Shown piece by piece: positions 1 through 7,040 of a stretch of 8,666 bases of DNA. Source of the DNA: Alphaproteobacteria bacterium. Its GTDB lineage: Bacteria > Pseudomonadota > Alphaproteobacteria > Rhizobiales > Xanthobacteraceae. Below the pieces are notes generated by a model. The model did not search any database, was not told the DNA's origin, and worked only from the letters and a program-made list of their open reading frames with translations. The stretch spans positions 1 to 8,666 of the forward strand of contig VAZH01000262.1 in the NCBI GenBank assembly GCA_005884465.1, read 5' to 3'. Numbering within the stretch: the first letter of the stretch is position 1; each line of letters opens with the position of its first letter. The translations under genes were made by a program, and so were the position numbers.

Positions 1-184
1 AGGCAAGCGGATTGCCGCTGGTGGCGATCGCGCCGATGGCTTCTTCGGTATCGGAAAACTCGTCATTTGCGAATTTACCGACCGCATCTTCGAACGGCCC
101 CGCCATGACCGGCAGTGCGGTTGCAAAAATCAGCAATATTGCGAATGGCAGCGCACGAAAGTTTCTAAAAACATTGGTAAGCAC
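1..184 (-). CDS. urtB: Urea ABC transporter permease UrtB, N-terminal part (cut by window edge)
   Basis: Only the first 61 codons are present; the gene continues past base 1 on the minus strand. The reading begins at a GTG (184-182) as MLTNVFRNFRALPFAILL, a basic N-terminus and hydrophobic signal segment ending near residue 28 (ALPVMA, then GPFEDA). The sequence then enters the periplasmic region typical of UrtB (EDAVGKFANDEFSDTEEAI, then a GNPLA stretch), which precedes the membrane permease domain in this family. UrtB is one of two inner-membrane permeases of the UrtABCDE urea importer. It lies 77 bp downstream of urtA on the same strand, the usual gene order, so co-transcription is likely. 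The GTG start is chosen because no ATG precedes the signal segment in this frame; the ribosome site is weak (GGGG about 10 bases upstream). The identification rests on a short fragment plus the urtA neighbour. Confidence 0.85.
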   Translation of the reverse strand, partial: MLTNVFRNFRALPFAILLIFATALPVMAGPFEDAVGKFANDEFSDTEEAIGAIATSGNPLA

Positions 185-208
185 TGGACGACCCCGGCAG
201 AGGCGAAA

Positions 209-235
209 GGAAGGCGGCGGATGTCGCCGCCTTCC
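209..235 (-). other. Perfect 11-bp hairpin between urtA and urtB
   Basis: Bases 209-219 and 225-235 are exact reverse complements (GGAAGGCGGCG and its complement) around a 5-base loop. The hairpin begins 26 bases past the urtA stop. On the minus strand it is followed by only a short T run (TTTCGCC), so it is a poor full terminator. It fits better an element that protects the 3' end of urtA mRNA or partly attenuates transcription. Binding-protein genes at the head of ABC operons often need more product than the permease genes, and such hairpins can create that difference. The structure is seen; its role is inferred. Confidence 0.6.
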
Positions 236-261
236 CTGGTTTGTTGCGAGTCATGAAGTAC

Positions 262-1584
262 TCAGGAACCCTGACCGCCGCACTTGTTGGTCTTGGTGTT
301 GTAGTTGCCGCACTTCTTGCCGACCCAGTCGCCGATCAGGTCCTTGGAGCCTTCAAGCTCCTTCGACCATGCATCGCCGGCAACCAGCCCCGGGGTCTTC
401 CACACCACGTCGAACTGACCATTGCCCTTGATTTCGCCGATGAAGACCGGCTTGGTAATGTGATGGTTCGGAAGCATCTTCGAGGTGCCGCCGGTCAGGT
501 TCTTGGCTTCGATGCCGGGCAGGGCGTCGATCACCTTGTCGGCGTCGACCGACTTCGCCTTCTCGACCGCCTTGACCCACATGTCGAAGCCGATGACGTG
601 CGCTTCCATCGGATCGTTGGTCACGCGCTTCGGGTTCTTGGTGTAGGCCTGCCACGCCTTGATGAACTTCTCGTTCTCGGGCGTCTTGATCGACTGGAAG
701 TAGTTCCAGGCCGCGAGGTGGCCGAGCAGCGGTTTTGTGTCAATGCCGGCGAGTTCTTCTTCGCCGACCGAGAACGCGACAACCGGAATGTCGGTCGCCT
801 TGATGCCCTGGTTGCCGAGCTCCTTGTAGAACGGAACGTTGGCATCGCCGTTGATGGTGGAGACCACCGCGGTCTTCTTGCCGGTCGAGCCGAACTTCTT
901 GATGTCAGCCACGATCGTCTGCCAGTCGCTGTGACCAAACGGCGTGTAATTGATCATGATGTCTTCCGGCTTGACGCCTTTCGACTTCAAGTAGGCTTCG
1001 AGGATCTTGTTGGTGGTGCGCGGATAAACGTAGTCGGTGCCGGCCAGCACCCAGCGCTTCACCTTTTCGTCCTTCATCAGGTAGTCGACGGCAGGTATCG
1101 CCTGCTGGTTCGGCGCCGCTCCGGTGTAGAATACGTTGCGCTCGCTCTCCTCGCCCTCGTACTGCACGGGATAGAACAGGATCGAATTCAGCTCCTTGAA
1201 CACCGGCAGCACGGATTTGCGCGACACCGAGGTCCAGCAGCCAAACACCACGGCGACCTTGTCCTTGGTGATCAACTCACGGGCTTTTTCCGCGAACAGC
1301 GGCCAGTTCGATGCGGGGTCGACAACCACGGCCTCGAGCTTCTTGCCGAGAACACCGCCCTTCTTGTTCTGCTCATCGATCAGGAACAGGACGGTGTCCT
1401 TCAGCGTGGTCTCGCTGATCGCCATGGTGCCGGAGAGCGAGTGAAGAACGCCAACCTTGATGGTGTCGTCCGCCGCCTTTGCGGTCGTAAATGCGGCCAA
1501 GCCTAAAACCAGCCCGGCGGTCGCCGCCAGCCAGCGACGGCGGCTGAGAGGCGTCGCTATATTGTGAGTCAATTGAGTAAGCAT
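262..1584 (-). CDS. urtA: Urea ABC transporter substrate-binding protein UrtA
   Basis: This 440-residue protein is the periplasmic binding protein that captures urea (or short-chain amides) for the UrtBCDE membrane complex. The N-terminus holds a signal peptide with a twin-arginine-like stretch (SRRRWLAA, residues 14-21), a hydrophobic segment to about residue 33 and a cleavage site near TAKAA (35-38). The mature part opens with KVGVLHSLSGTMAISE and contains VVFGCWTSVSRKSVLP, LFYPVQYEGEE and YTGAAPNQQAIPAVDYL. These are hallmarks of the urea/amide branch of the type I periplasmic binding fold (Peripla_BP_5, FmdD/UrtA). Two cysteines near the C-terminus (KKCGNYNTKTNKCGG) are typical of the family. 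The start at 1584 has AGGGAG about 10 bases upstream. A sigma-54 promoter lies about 70-90 bases upstream, and urtB follows. An amide-binding FmdD-like role cannot be excluded, but the urtB neighbour favours urea. Confidence 0.95.
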   Translation of the reverse strand: MLTQLTHNIATPLSRRRWLAATAGLVLGLAAFTTAKAADDTIKVGVLHSLSGTMAISETTLKDTVLFLIDEQNKKGGVLGKKLEAVVVDPASNWPLFAEKARELITKDKVAVVFGCWTSVSRKSVLPVFKELNSILFYPVQYEGEESERNVFYTGAAPNQQAIPAVDYLMKDEKVKRWVLAGTDYVYPRTTNKILEAYLKSKGVKPEDIMINYTPFGHSDWQTIVADIKKFGSTGKKTAVVSTINGDANVPFYKELGNQGIKATDIPVVAFSVGEEELAGIDTKPLLGHLAAWNYFQSIKTPENEKFIKAWQAYTKNPKRVTNDPMEAHVIGFDMWVKAVEKAKSVDADKVIDALPGIEAKNLTGGTSKMLPNHHITKPVFIGEIKGNGQFDVVWKTPGLVAGDAWSKELEGSKDLIGDWVGKKCGNYNTKTNKCGGQGS

Positions 1585-1655
1585 GAGGTGTTATCTCCCT
1601 GACGCAGACGTGAAAACGCTGCGAACGGCCCCACGGCCGCCTGCGTTAACGGAAT

Positions 1656-1671
1656 CGCAAGAACCATGCCA
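1656..1671 (-). promoter_or_regulatory. Sigma-54 (RpoN) -24/-12 promoter of urtA
   Basis: Read on the minus strand the bases are TGGCATGGTTCTTGCG. This matches the RpoN consensus TGGCAY-N5-TTGCW closely: the invariant GG and GC doublets are present and exactly 10 bases apart; only the base after TTGC differs. Transcription would start near 1645 and leave a leader of about 60 bases before urtA. Urea transport genes are commonly under NtrC/RpoN nitrogen control, so position and function agree. I did not find a clear NtrC site upstream. Confidence 0.75.
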
Positions 1672-1677
1672 TGGCAT
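1666..1677. promoter_or_regulatory. 12-bp perfect palindrome overlapping the -24 element
   Basis: ATGCCATGGCAT is a perfect inverted repeat that includes the -24 half of the urtA sigma-54 promoter. A protein bound here would block RpoN holoenzyme. It may also be a chance extension of the promoter bases. No specific regulator is recognised. Confidence 0.3.
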
Positions 1678-1682
1678 TCAAG

Positions 1683-1694
1683 TGAGATATCTCA
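1683..1694. promoter_or_regulatory. 12-bp perfect palindrome upstream of urtA promoter
   Basis: TGAGATATCTCA is a perfect inverted repeat centred about 18 bases upstream of the -24 element of the urtA promoter. Its dyad symmetry and position suit an operator for a dimeric regulator, but it does not match the NtrC consensus I know. Function is inferred only from symmetry and location. Confidence 0.3.
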
Positions 1695-2139
1695 TTGATT
1701 TTGTTTAGGAATTCGTTACCGCGCGCGGGAACTTCGAGGCTATTGCCTAACTTTTAGACGAGAAAAATGTATGCTTAATGGGCAAATTACTTATTTTATA
1801 AGCAAATATGGCAGGCTGACTAAATTTACGGCAGCAGAGTTTTTTGCATTGCAGCACGGAGAAAGGCCCGATTGGGCCGCAGGCCGCGCATTTCGACGCC
1901 ATTCGCGACCGCGCCAAGGCCTCATTTCACGATTCACCTTGAAAGCGCCGTGTTCATGTTCCATATGACCGGCACGACCCAGGGAATCACCGGGTCACTG
2001 CGAGCCGCGTGTTCGGAGCCCGTCCAACGGTTTCTGGCTTGCCCCTTCAGCTAACCAAAACCGACGCCCCAAACACGCGGGTGTCTCTGGCACCCCTCGC
2101 GCGCTCCTGGCTGACATCGCCGGGCGCCTGCCTTTTGTA

Positions 2140-3579
<1,440 letters not shown>

Positions 3580-3603
3580 CCGTCGATCGATCTGGAGAAA
3601 ACC

Positions 3604-3891
3604 ATGGCTAAAGAAGAGCTGATCCAGTTCGAAGGACTGGTCACCGAAATCCTCCCCGATGCACGTTACCGCGTGCAGCTCGATGCCGGACACGAGATCG
3701 TTGCCTACACCGCCGGCAAGATGAAAAAGAACCGCATCAAGACGCTGGCGGGAGATCGGGTGACGATCGAGATGTCTCCCTATGATCTTGAAAAAGGCCG
3801 GCTCATCTTCCGTCACAAGGACGAGCGTCCCGGCGGTGGCGGTGGAGCCCCGCGTGGCGCGCCGCCGCGCGGCCAGTTCCGCCGCAGGTAA
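3604..3891 (+). CDS. infA: Translation initiation factor IF-1 with Gly/Arg-rich C-terminal extension
   Basis: Residues 1-72 form a complete IF-1 S1/OB-fold: [19 protein letters not shown] at the start, then [30 protein letters not shown] and [10 protein letters not shown]-1 binds the ribosomal A site region of the 30S subunit and helps select the initiator tRNA. The protein is 95 residues, about 23 longer than the usual 72; the extra tail is Gly, Pro and Arg rich ([14 protein letters not shown]...FRRR) and resembles RNA-binding tails. GGAG lies six bases before the ATG, a good ribosome site. It sits 24 bp after the helicase gene and upstream of cspA, so it is likely a second, stress- or cold-linked IF-1; a standard infA elsewhere in the genome is expected but not visible here. 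Confidence 0.93.
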   Translation: MAKEELIQFEGLVTEILPDARYRVQLDAGHEIVAYTAGKMKKNRIKTLAGDRVTIEMSPYDLEKGRLIFRHKDERPGGGGGAPRGAPPRGQFRRR

Positions 3892-3993
3892 GCGTGGTTT
3901 GCGACATTGCCGCGAAATGCGCATCACGCGACGACGTTGGTGAGCAGCGGAGCCTGCACAACCGGACCGATCAAAAAATCGCGCACCTCAGGA

Positions 3994-4022
3994 TTGTTTT
4001 GGGGGCTGGCTTCGCATAATAT
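3994..4022 (+). promoter_or_regulatory. Possible housekeeping promoter of cspA
   Basis: TTGTTT (3994-3999) and TAATAT (4017-4022) are separated by 17 bases, a plausible -35/-10 pair. It would start transcription near 4029 and give cspA a leader of about 135 bases, comparable to the long leaders known for cold-shock genes. The -35 match is only moderate. Confidence 0.4.
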
Positions 4023-4060
4023 GGATTAATCGATTTTCGGCCGGACGACATTAGCTATCC

Positions 4061-4132
4061 ACCGGTACAGCCGGTTTAGACGCTGACGACCCTTCCAAAA
4101 ATTCGATCTCACCAGCCCACCGAAAGTGGGCT
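4061..4132 (+). promoter_or_regulatory. Structured 5' leader of cspA (two hairpins)
   Basis: Two inverted repeats lie in the predicted leader. ACCGG/CCGGT pairs at 4061-4065 with 4071-4075 (5-base loop). AGCCCAC/GTGGGCT pairs at 4114-4120 with 4126-4132 around a CGAAA loop. The second ends about 33 bases before the start codon. Cold-shock mRNAs are known for leaders that refold with temperature to control access to the ribosome site; that role here is inferred from position and structure. Confidence 0.5.
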
Positions 4133-4165
4133 TCGACTATATCTATCTTGAGAAGGGACTACCCC

Positions 4166-4378
4166 GTGAGCATGGGAACCGTGAAGTGGTTTAACGCGAC
4201 CAAGGGCTTCGGCTTTATTCAACCGGATGACGGTGGCAACGACGTGTTCGTGCACATCAGCGCCGTAGAGCGCGCCGGCCTTGGAACGCTGCGTGAAGGC
4301 CAGAAGATCAGCTACGAGATCGTAGCGGATCGCCGTTCTGGCAAGTCTTCAGCCGACAATCTGCGCGCCGCCGGCTAA
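4166..4378 (+). CDS. cspA: Cold-shock domain protein CspA
   Basis: This 70-residue protein is one cold-shock domain, a five-strand beta barrel that binds single-stranded RNA or DNA and acts as an RNA chaperone. From the GTG start it reads [23 protein letters not shown]1 is KGFGFI (13-18) and RNP2 is VFVHI (27-31), both intact, and the length is standard. I chose GTG at 4166 because AGAAGG at 4151-4156 is spaced nine bases from it, against 15 from the in-frame ATG at 4172; the ATG would give 68 residues and is possible. Upstream is a structured leader and downstream a strong terminator, so it can be expressed alone despite following the helicase and IF-1 genes. Confidence 0.95.
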   Translation: MSMGTVKWFNATKGFGFIQPDDGGNDVFVHISAVERAGLGTLREGQKISYEIVADRRSGKSSADNLRAAG

Positions 4379-4423
4379 AGGATTTGCCTCGGTTGCGCCG
4401 AGAAATCCGGCCTGAAATAAGCT

Positions 4424-4456
4424 AAAGGCCGCGCCGCGGCGCGGCCTTTTTATTTT
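4424..4456 (+). terminator. Rho-independent terminator of cspA
   Basis: A perfect 12-bp stem, AAAGGCCGCGCC (4424-4435) with its complement at 4438-4449, is followed by a T-rich tract (TTTTTATTTT ending at 4456). It lies 46 bases after the cspA stop and is the clearest intrinsic terminator in the window. Confidence 0.92.
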
Positions 4457-4573
4457 GTCGAACGGCGCCGCCCGATCGTCTCGCAATTCGATGGCTTTTT
4501 TGAATTTGAACAAGCTGGCGTCCGTCACGCTATCGATTGAGACGTCAACTCGAAGCGCAATGGCTCGGGTCCG

Positions 4574-4589
4574 TTAACCCTATCTTAAC
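4574..4589. promoter_or_regulatory. Perfect CtrA consensus box in a convergent gap
   Basis: The bases TTAACCCTATCTTAAC match the alphaproteobacterial CtrA consensus TTAA-N7-TTAAC exactly. CtrA is the cell-cycle response regulator that controls pilus, flagellar and division genes. The box lies between the 3' ends of cspA and the downstream minus-strand gene, so no obvious promoter target flanks it. It may drive a small unrecognised transcript, or be non-functional. Confidence 0.5.
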
Positions 4590-4644
4590 CAATTAGCGAT
4601 GCGGCGTGCCGGATCGGTTTGCGCCGGCGCTGACAGAAAGCGTG

Positions 4645-4676
4645 GGCGGGCTCGACGCCGCCGACGAGTTCCCGCC
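4645..4676 (-). terminator. Hairpin downstream of the secretin-N-domain gene, possible terminator
   Basis: GGCGGGCTCG at 4645-4654 pairs with CGAG (4665-4668) and CCCGCC (4671-4676), with a two-base TT bulge. On the minus strand it begins 10 bases after the stop codon of the gene at 4687 and is followed by CACGCTTTCTG, so the T tract is weak. It could end or stabilise that transcript. Confidence 0.35.
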
Positions 4677-4686
4677 TGCCGCAGGG

Positions 4687-5184
4687 CTAGTTCGGTTTGG
4701 CTGCCGCGCCGCCGGCCTGGCCGCTGAGAGAACCGGCCTGATCCATCGTCGATTTGAAATAGTGCTCGCCGTCGCCAAGAGTAATCCGCCGCTGGCACAT
4801 CGGCAGGCAGCTGTACGACTCGCGTTCGACGCCGCGATACACCGTGACAAGCTGGTCGGTCGGCCCTTCGACCTGAATGACGCGGTCCAGCAGGATCTCC
4901 CCACTGCGGTCCATCGCAATGAAATTGGTCGCACCGTAACCCTTGCCGGTCACGACGATCACCCCACCGGTCTGCAGCGCGACGTCTGCAATCAACGGGT
5001 TTCCGACAACGATGGTCGCAACGCGGGTGGGCAGTCTGAGGAGCTTTGCCTGATCGACATTGACGGTGACGATGTCACCTGATGGCTCGGCAAAAGCAGC
5101 CACCGGCCACAATAGAATTCCAATCACCAATGAGCGGAATCCGAAACAGGCGCGCACACGAATACGCAGGGAACTGAACGACAT
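4687..5184 (-). CDS. Standalone pilus-assembly secretin N-terminal-domain protein (CpaC/RcpA-N-like)
   Basis: The 165-residue product starts with an export signal: basic RIRVRACFGFR, a hydrophobic core SLVIGILLWPVAA and a cleavage site at AFA/EP (residues 30-34). Residues 38-107 match the domain at the front of Tad/type II/III secretins (T2SS-T3SS_pil_N family): TVNVDQAKLLRLPTRVATI, VVGNPLIADVAL, GGVIVVTGKGYGATN and ALDRSGE-like MDRSGEILLD. No secretin pore domain follows. The short tail has two close cysteines (C126, C130; SCLPMC) that could form a disulfide. The start at 5184 is preferred to an in-frame start at 5265, because it has GGGG just upstream and begins directly at the signal peptide. 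Role inferred: a periplasmic partner in pilus or secretion assembly, perhaps tied to the Flp pilins about 3 kb away. It is not a full CpaC. Confidence 0.85.
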   Translation of the reverse strand: MSFSSLRIRVRACFGFRSLVIGILLWPVAAFAEPSGDIVTVNVDQAKLLRLPTRVATIVVGNPLIADVALQTGGVIVVTGKGYGATNFIAMDRSGEILLDRVIQVEGPTDQLVTVYRGVERESYSCLPMCQRRITLGDGEHYFKSTMDQAGSLSGQAGGAAAKPN

Positions 5185-5564
5185 ACTATACCCCGGGGCG
5201 TTGACAAGCCGGCTAAAGCGATACGCAGCGGAACCGGCGCCCGACGGGGGCAAATCTGACGTCAATTAATGAACGAACTGCAAACGGAAGCGAGAAAGCC
5301 GGCCGTCAGCTGCTGTGCCAAGCCCGAAAGTTCGCACCACCTCGTGGCATTCGTTCAGGCGCAATTTGGATTAGAGGATTGCCAGCGCATGGCTCTGGCA
5401 AAGCAGGCGTTTCAGGCTTGACCCCCGAGGTAAGCCGTCGGCGAAGGATCATCTTGTCTTTCAGTCGTTTGCATAATTTGGTCAGGAATTTCTCTTCAAG
5501 GACTTGCCGCGCCGTGGTGGTCGAGCCGGCCGCATTTAGTCGCTCAAAGGGGATCGCTTCGGCG
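5185..5564. other. Intergenic region with no supported gene
   Basis: About 380 bases separate the start of the secretin-N-domain gene from the end of the GT-C-like gene. A 7-bp hairpin (TTGCCAG 5379-5385 with CTGGCAA 5395-5401, nine-base loop) is the main structure; it lacks a T tract. A minus-strand open frame (5306-5638) overlaps the end of the neighbouring gene; its unshared part (possible ATG at 5452) has no good ribosome site and no recognised domain. The region must contain the promoter of the gene ending at 4687, but no clear -35/-10 pair was found. Confidence 0.5.
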
Positions 5565-7016
5565 TCAATGGGCGGTGCGAATATGCAGCACGGCGGTCTC
5601 GTCTGAGTAGACCCGCTGCCAACCGTCGAGATGATCAAGCAGACCTGCGGCCGGCGTCGAGGGTGTCAACAGCACGGCATCGATCTCGTAGGTTTTGAGG
5701 ATATCGAGGAACAGATTGACGTCCTGGAGCTGGAGTGCGCGGTAATACGCCATTTCGAAGCTTTCGCCGTACAACTCAGCCCGCCCGTCGATGAACACAG
5801 GCAGCTCTCGTGAGATCAGATACCCCGCGAATGGAAGATCATTGAGGACACGCCTGGCGTTTCGGTCTTTCAGCACGTCCACCGCGGCTGCCGGCGACTG
5901 GATTGTCGTGGGCGAAAACTTGTGACTAGCCGCGAAGACCCATGTTGAGAGCCCAAGAATTGCGACCAGCGTCGCGGCTGAAGCGAACGGGAAGGTCATC
6001 TTGACAAACCGAGCTCCGTGCAGCCCGAATTGCGACGACAGGGGCGAGAGCACCACAAGCGGCATCAGCAAAGCGAAGATCTCGATATTTCGAACATGTG
6101 AAAGGGCCATGTGAAACAAGATCAGCACCAAAACAATTCGCGGCGGCGAGAGCTTTACGCCGCAGTAAAGCGCGCCGGCTATCAACGCGAATACACACGC
6201 TTCGAACAGGCCGAAGCGGCTGAAGTCCGCCGGCATCCATTCATAAATAAGATGCAGCAACTCTCCCAGTTCGAGAATCTTGCGCGACGCAAGGATTGAT
6301 TCCCATCCGTAAGGGGTTACACAAGATGCGGCTAATGCGCAGACGCCAAAAGCGATCCAACGTAGCGCCAACGACGTTCGTCGCGAGACCTCCTGATTCC
6401 ACAAAGCGTCAAATGCGAATGGCGCAAGCAGCACGAGCCCGAATACGAACCCTCCATGAAGGTTTGCCCAAAGAGCCATTAGCGGCAACAACCGGAAAGA
6501 TGGCGCTTCGCGGCTCTCGCTCGCCGATACAAGCCCGTTCACCCAAGCAACCATCACGGGCAGCGCAAGCACATGTGGACGCGCAAACAGATGATGCGTC
6601 GACAGCGTCAGGGCCGCCAGCGCAACGACAACCGCGTACGTCCAGGGGATGCGACGGCTGAGGATGAAGGTGAGGAGTGCGATCGTTGCCGCGATGCATG
6701 TGGCAGCGAGCACTATCGGCCCGGCCCAGCCCGCTAGCTCGAAAGCTTCGCCATACAGGACTTGCGCGAGCCACGACGTTGAAATCCACGGCTCCCCTGC
6801 TTTCGTAAAGGAATAGATATCGACCCTCGGAAAGGCGTAATGAGCGATAATCCATTTACCCGCGGCGATATGCCAATACGTGTCGGAATCCCTGAGAAGG
6901 TTGCTGCCGTTGACCAACTGCAACAGATACACTCCGGCGCCCATCCAGAACCAGGCCGGAATGCGGCCAAGACCGAGCGCCTTCTCCTGATTGATGGTTT
7001 CGACGGTTACGCTCAT
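5565..7016 (-). CDS. Polytopic membrane protein, GT-C glycosyltransferase-like, function unknown
   Basis: This 483-residue protein has a first membrane segment near 22-36, then RDSDTYWHIAAGKWI (42-56), a loop with PRVDIYSFTKAGEPWISTSWLAQ (63-85) and about ten further hydrophobic segments to about 362. The acidic DSD motif (43-45) in the first outer loop, followed by a polytopic core, resembles GT-C fold lipid-linked sugar transferases such as the PMT/ArnT type. The C-terminal 120 residues are soluble and carry LPFAGYLI, PVFIDGRAELYG and a final beta-rich piece. I know this architecture from uncharacterised bacterial proteins, not from an enzyme with a proven substrate. The ATG at 7016 has only a weak ribosome site, but it begins 24 bp after the hydroxylase-family gene, so translation may depend on the upstream gene. 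Sugar transfer to a lipid or envelope molecule is inference. Confidence 0.75.
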   Translation of the reverse strand: MSVTVETINQEKALGLGRIPAWFWMGAGVYLLQLVNGSNLLRDSDTYWHIAAGKWIIAHYAFPRVDIYSFTKAGEPWISTSWLAQVLYGEAFELAGWAGPIVLAATCIAATIALLTFILSRRIPWTYAVVVALAALTLSTHHLFARPHVLALPVMVAWVNGLVSASESREAPSFRLLPLMALWANLHGGFVFGLVLLAPFAFDALWNQEVSRRTSLALRWIAFGVCALAASCVTPYGWESILASRKILELGELLHLIYEWMPADFSRFGLFEACVFALIAGALYCGVKLSPPRIVLVLILFHMALSHVRNIEIFALLMPLVVLSPLSSQFGLHGARFVKMTFPFASAATLVAILGLSTWVFAASHKFSPTTIQSPAAAVDVLKDRNARRVLNDLPFAGYLISRELPVFIDGRAELYGESFEMAYYRALQLQDVNLFLDILKTYEIDAVLLTPSTPAAGLLDHLDGWQRVYSDETAVLHIRTAH

Positions 7017-7040
7017 GAAGAGAGGTTCTGAACCATCACC

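Larger units (their letters stand above)
1585..2139. other. Divergent intergenic region between urtA and the helicase gene
   Basis: No convincing gene is present in these 555 bases. The part next to urtA holds its ribosome site, a sigma-54 promoter and two 12-bp palindromes, annotated separately. Bases 1760-1850 are much richer in A and T than the surroundings (for example ATTACTTATTTTATAAGC), compatible with an upstream promoter region or a DNA-bending site; I could not fix a -35/-10 pair with confidence. The stretch 1860-2139 is GC-rich and would form a long leader if the helicase promoter lies in the AT-rich block. Short open frames here, such as 1771-1968 plus, lack a ribosome site and protein-like composition. 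Confidence 0.6.

Noticed and set aside
241..1506. A 421-codon open frame on the plus strand
   Set aside because: It is the antisense shadow of urtA; the minus-strand product is a clear UrtA with signal peptide and family motifs, and long antisense frames are common in high-GC DNA.
1771..1968. Small plus-strand open frame in the urtA-helicase gap
   Set aside because: No ribosome site, abrupt change from AT-rich to GC-rich composition inside the frame, and no domain-like sequence.
4606..5082. Plus-strand open frame of 158 codons after the CtrA box
   Set aside because: Its start is not preceded by a ribosome site and most of it is antisense to the well-supported secretin-N-domain gene, so it was not used as the target of the CtrA box.
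5182..5215. TTGTCA and TATAGT on the minus strand as a promoter for the secretin-N-domain gene
   Set aside because: The spacing is only 11 bases and the -10-like element directly abuts the start codon, so it would not make a usable leader.
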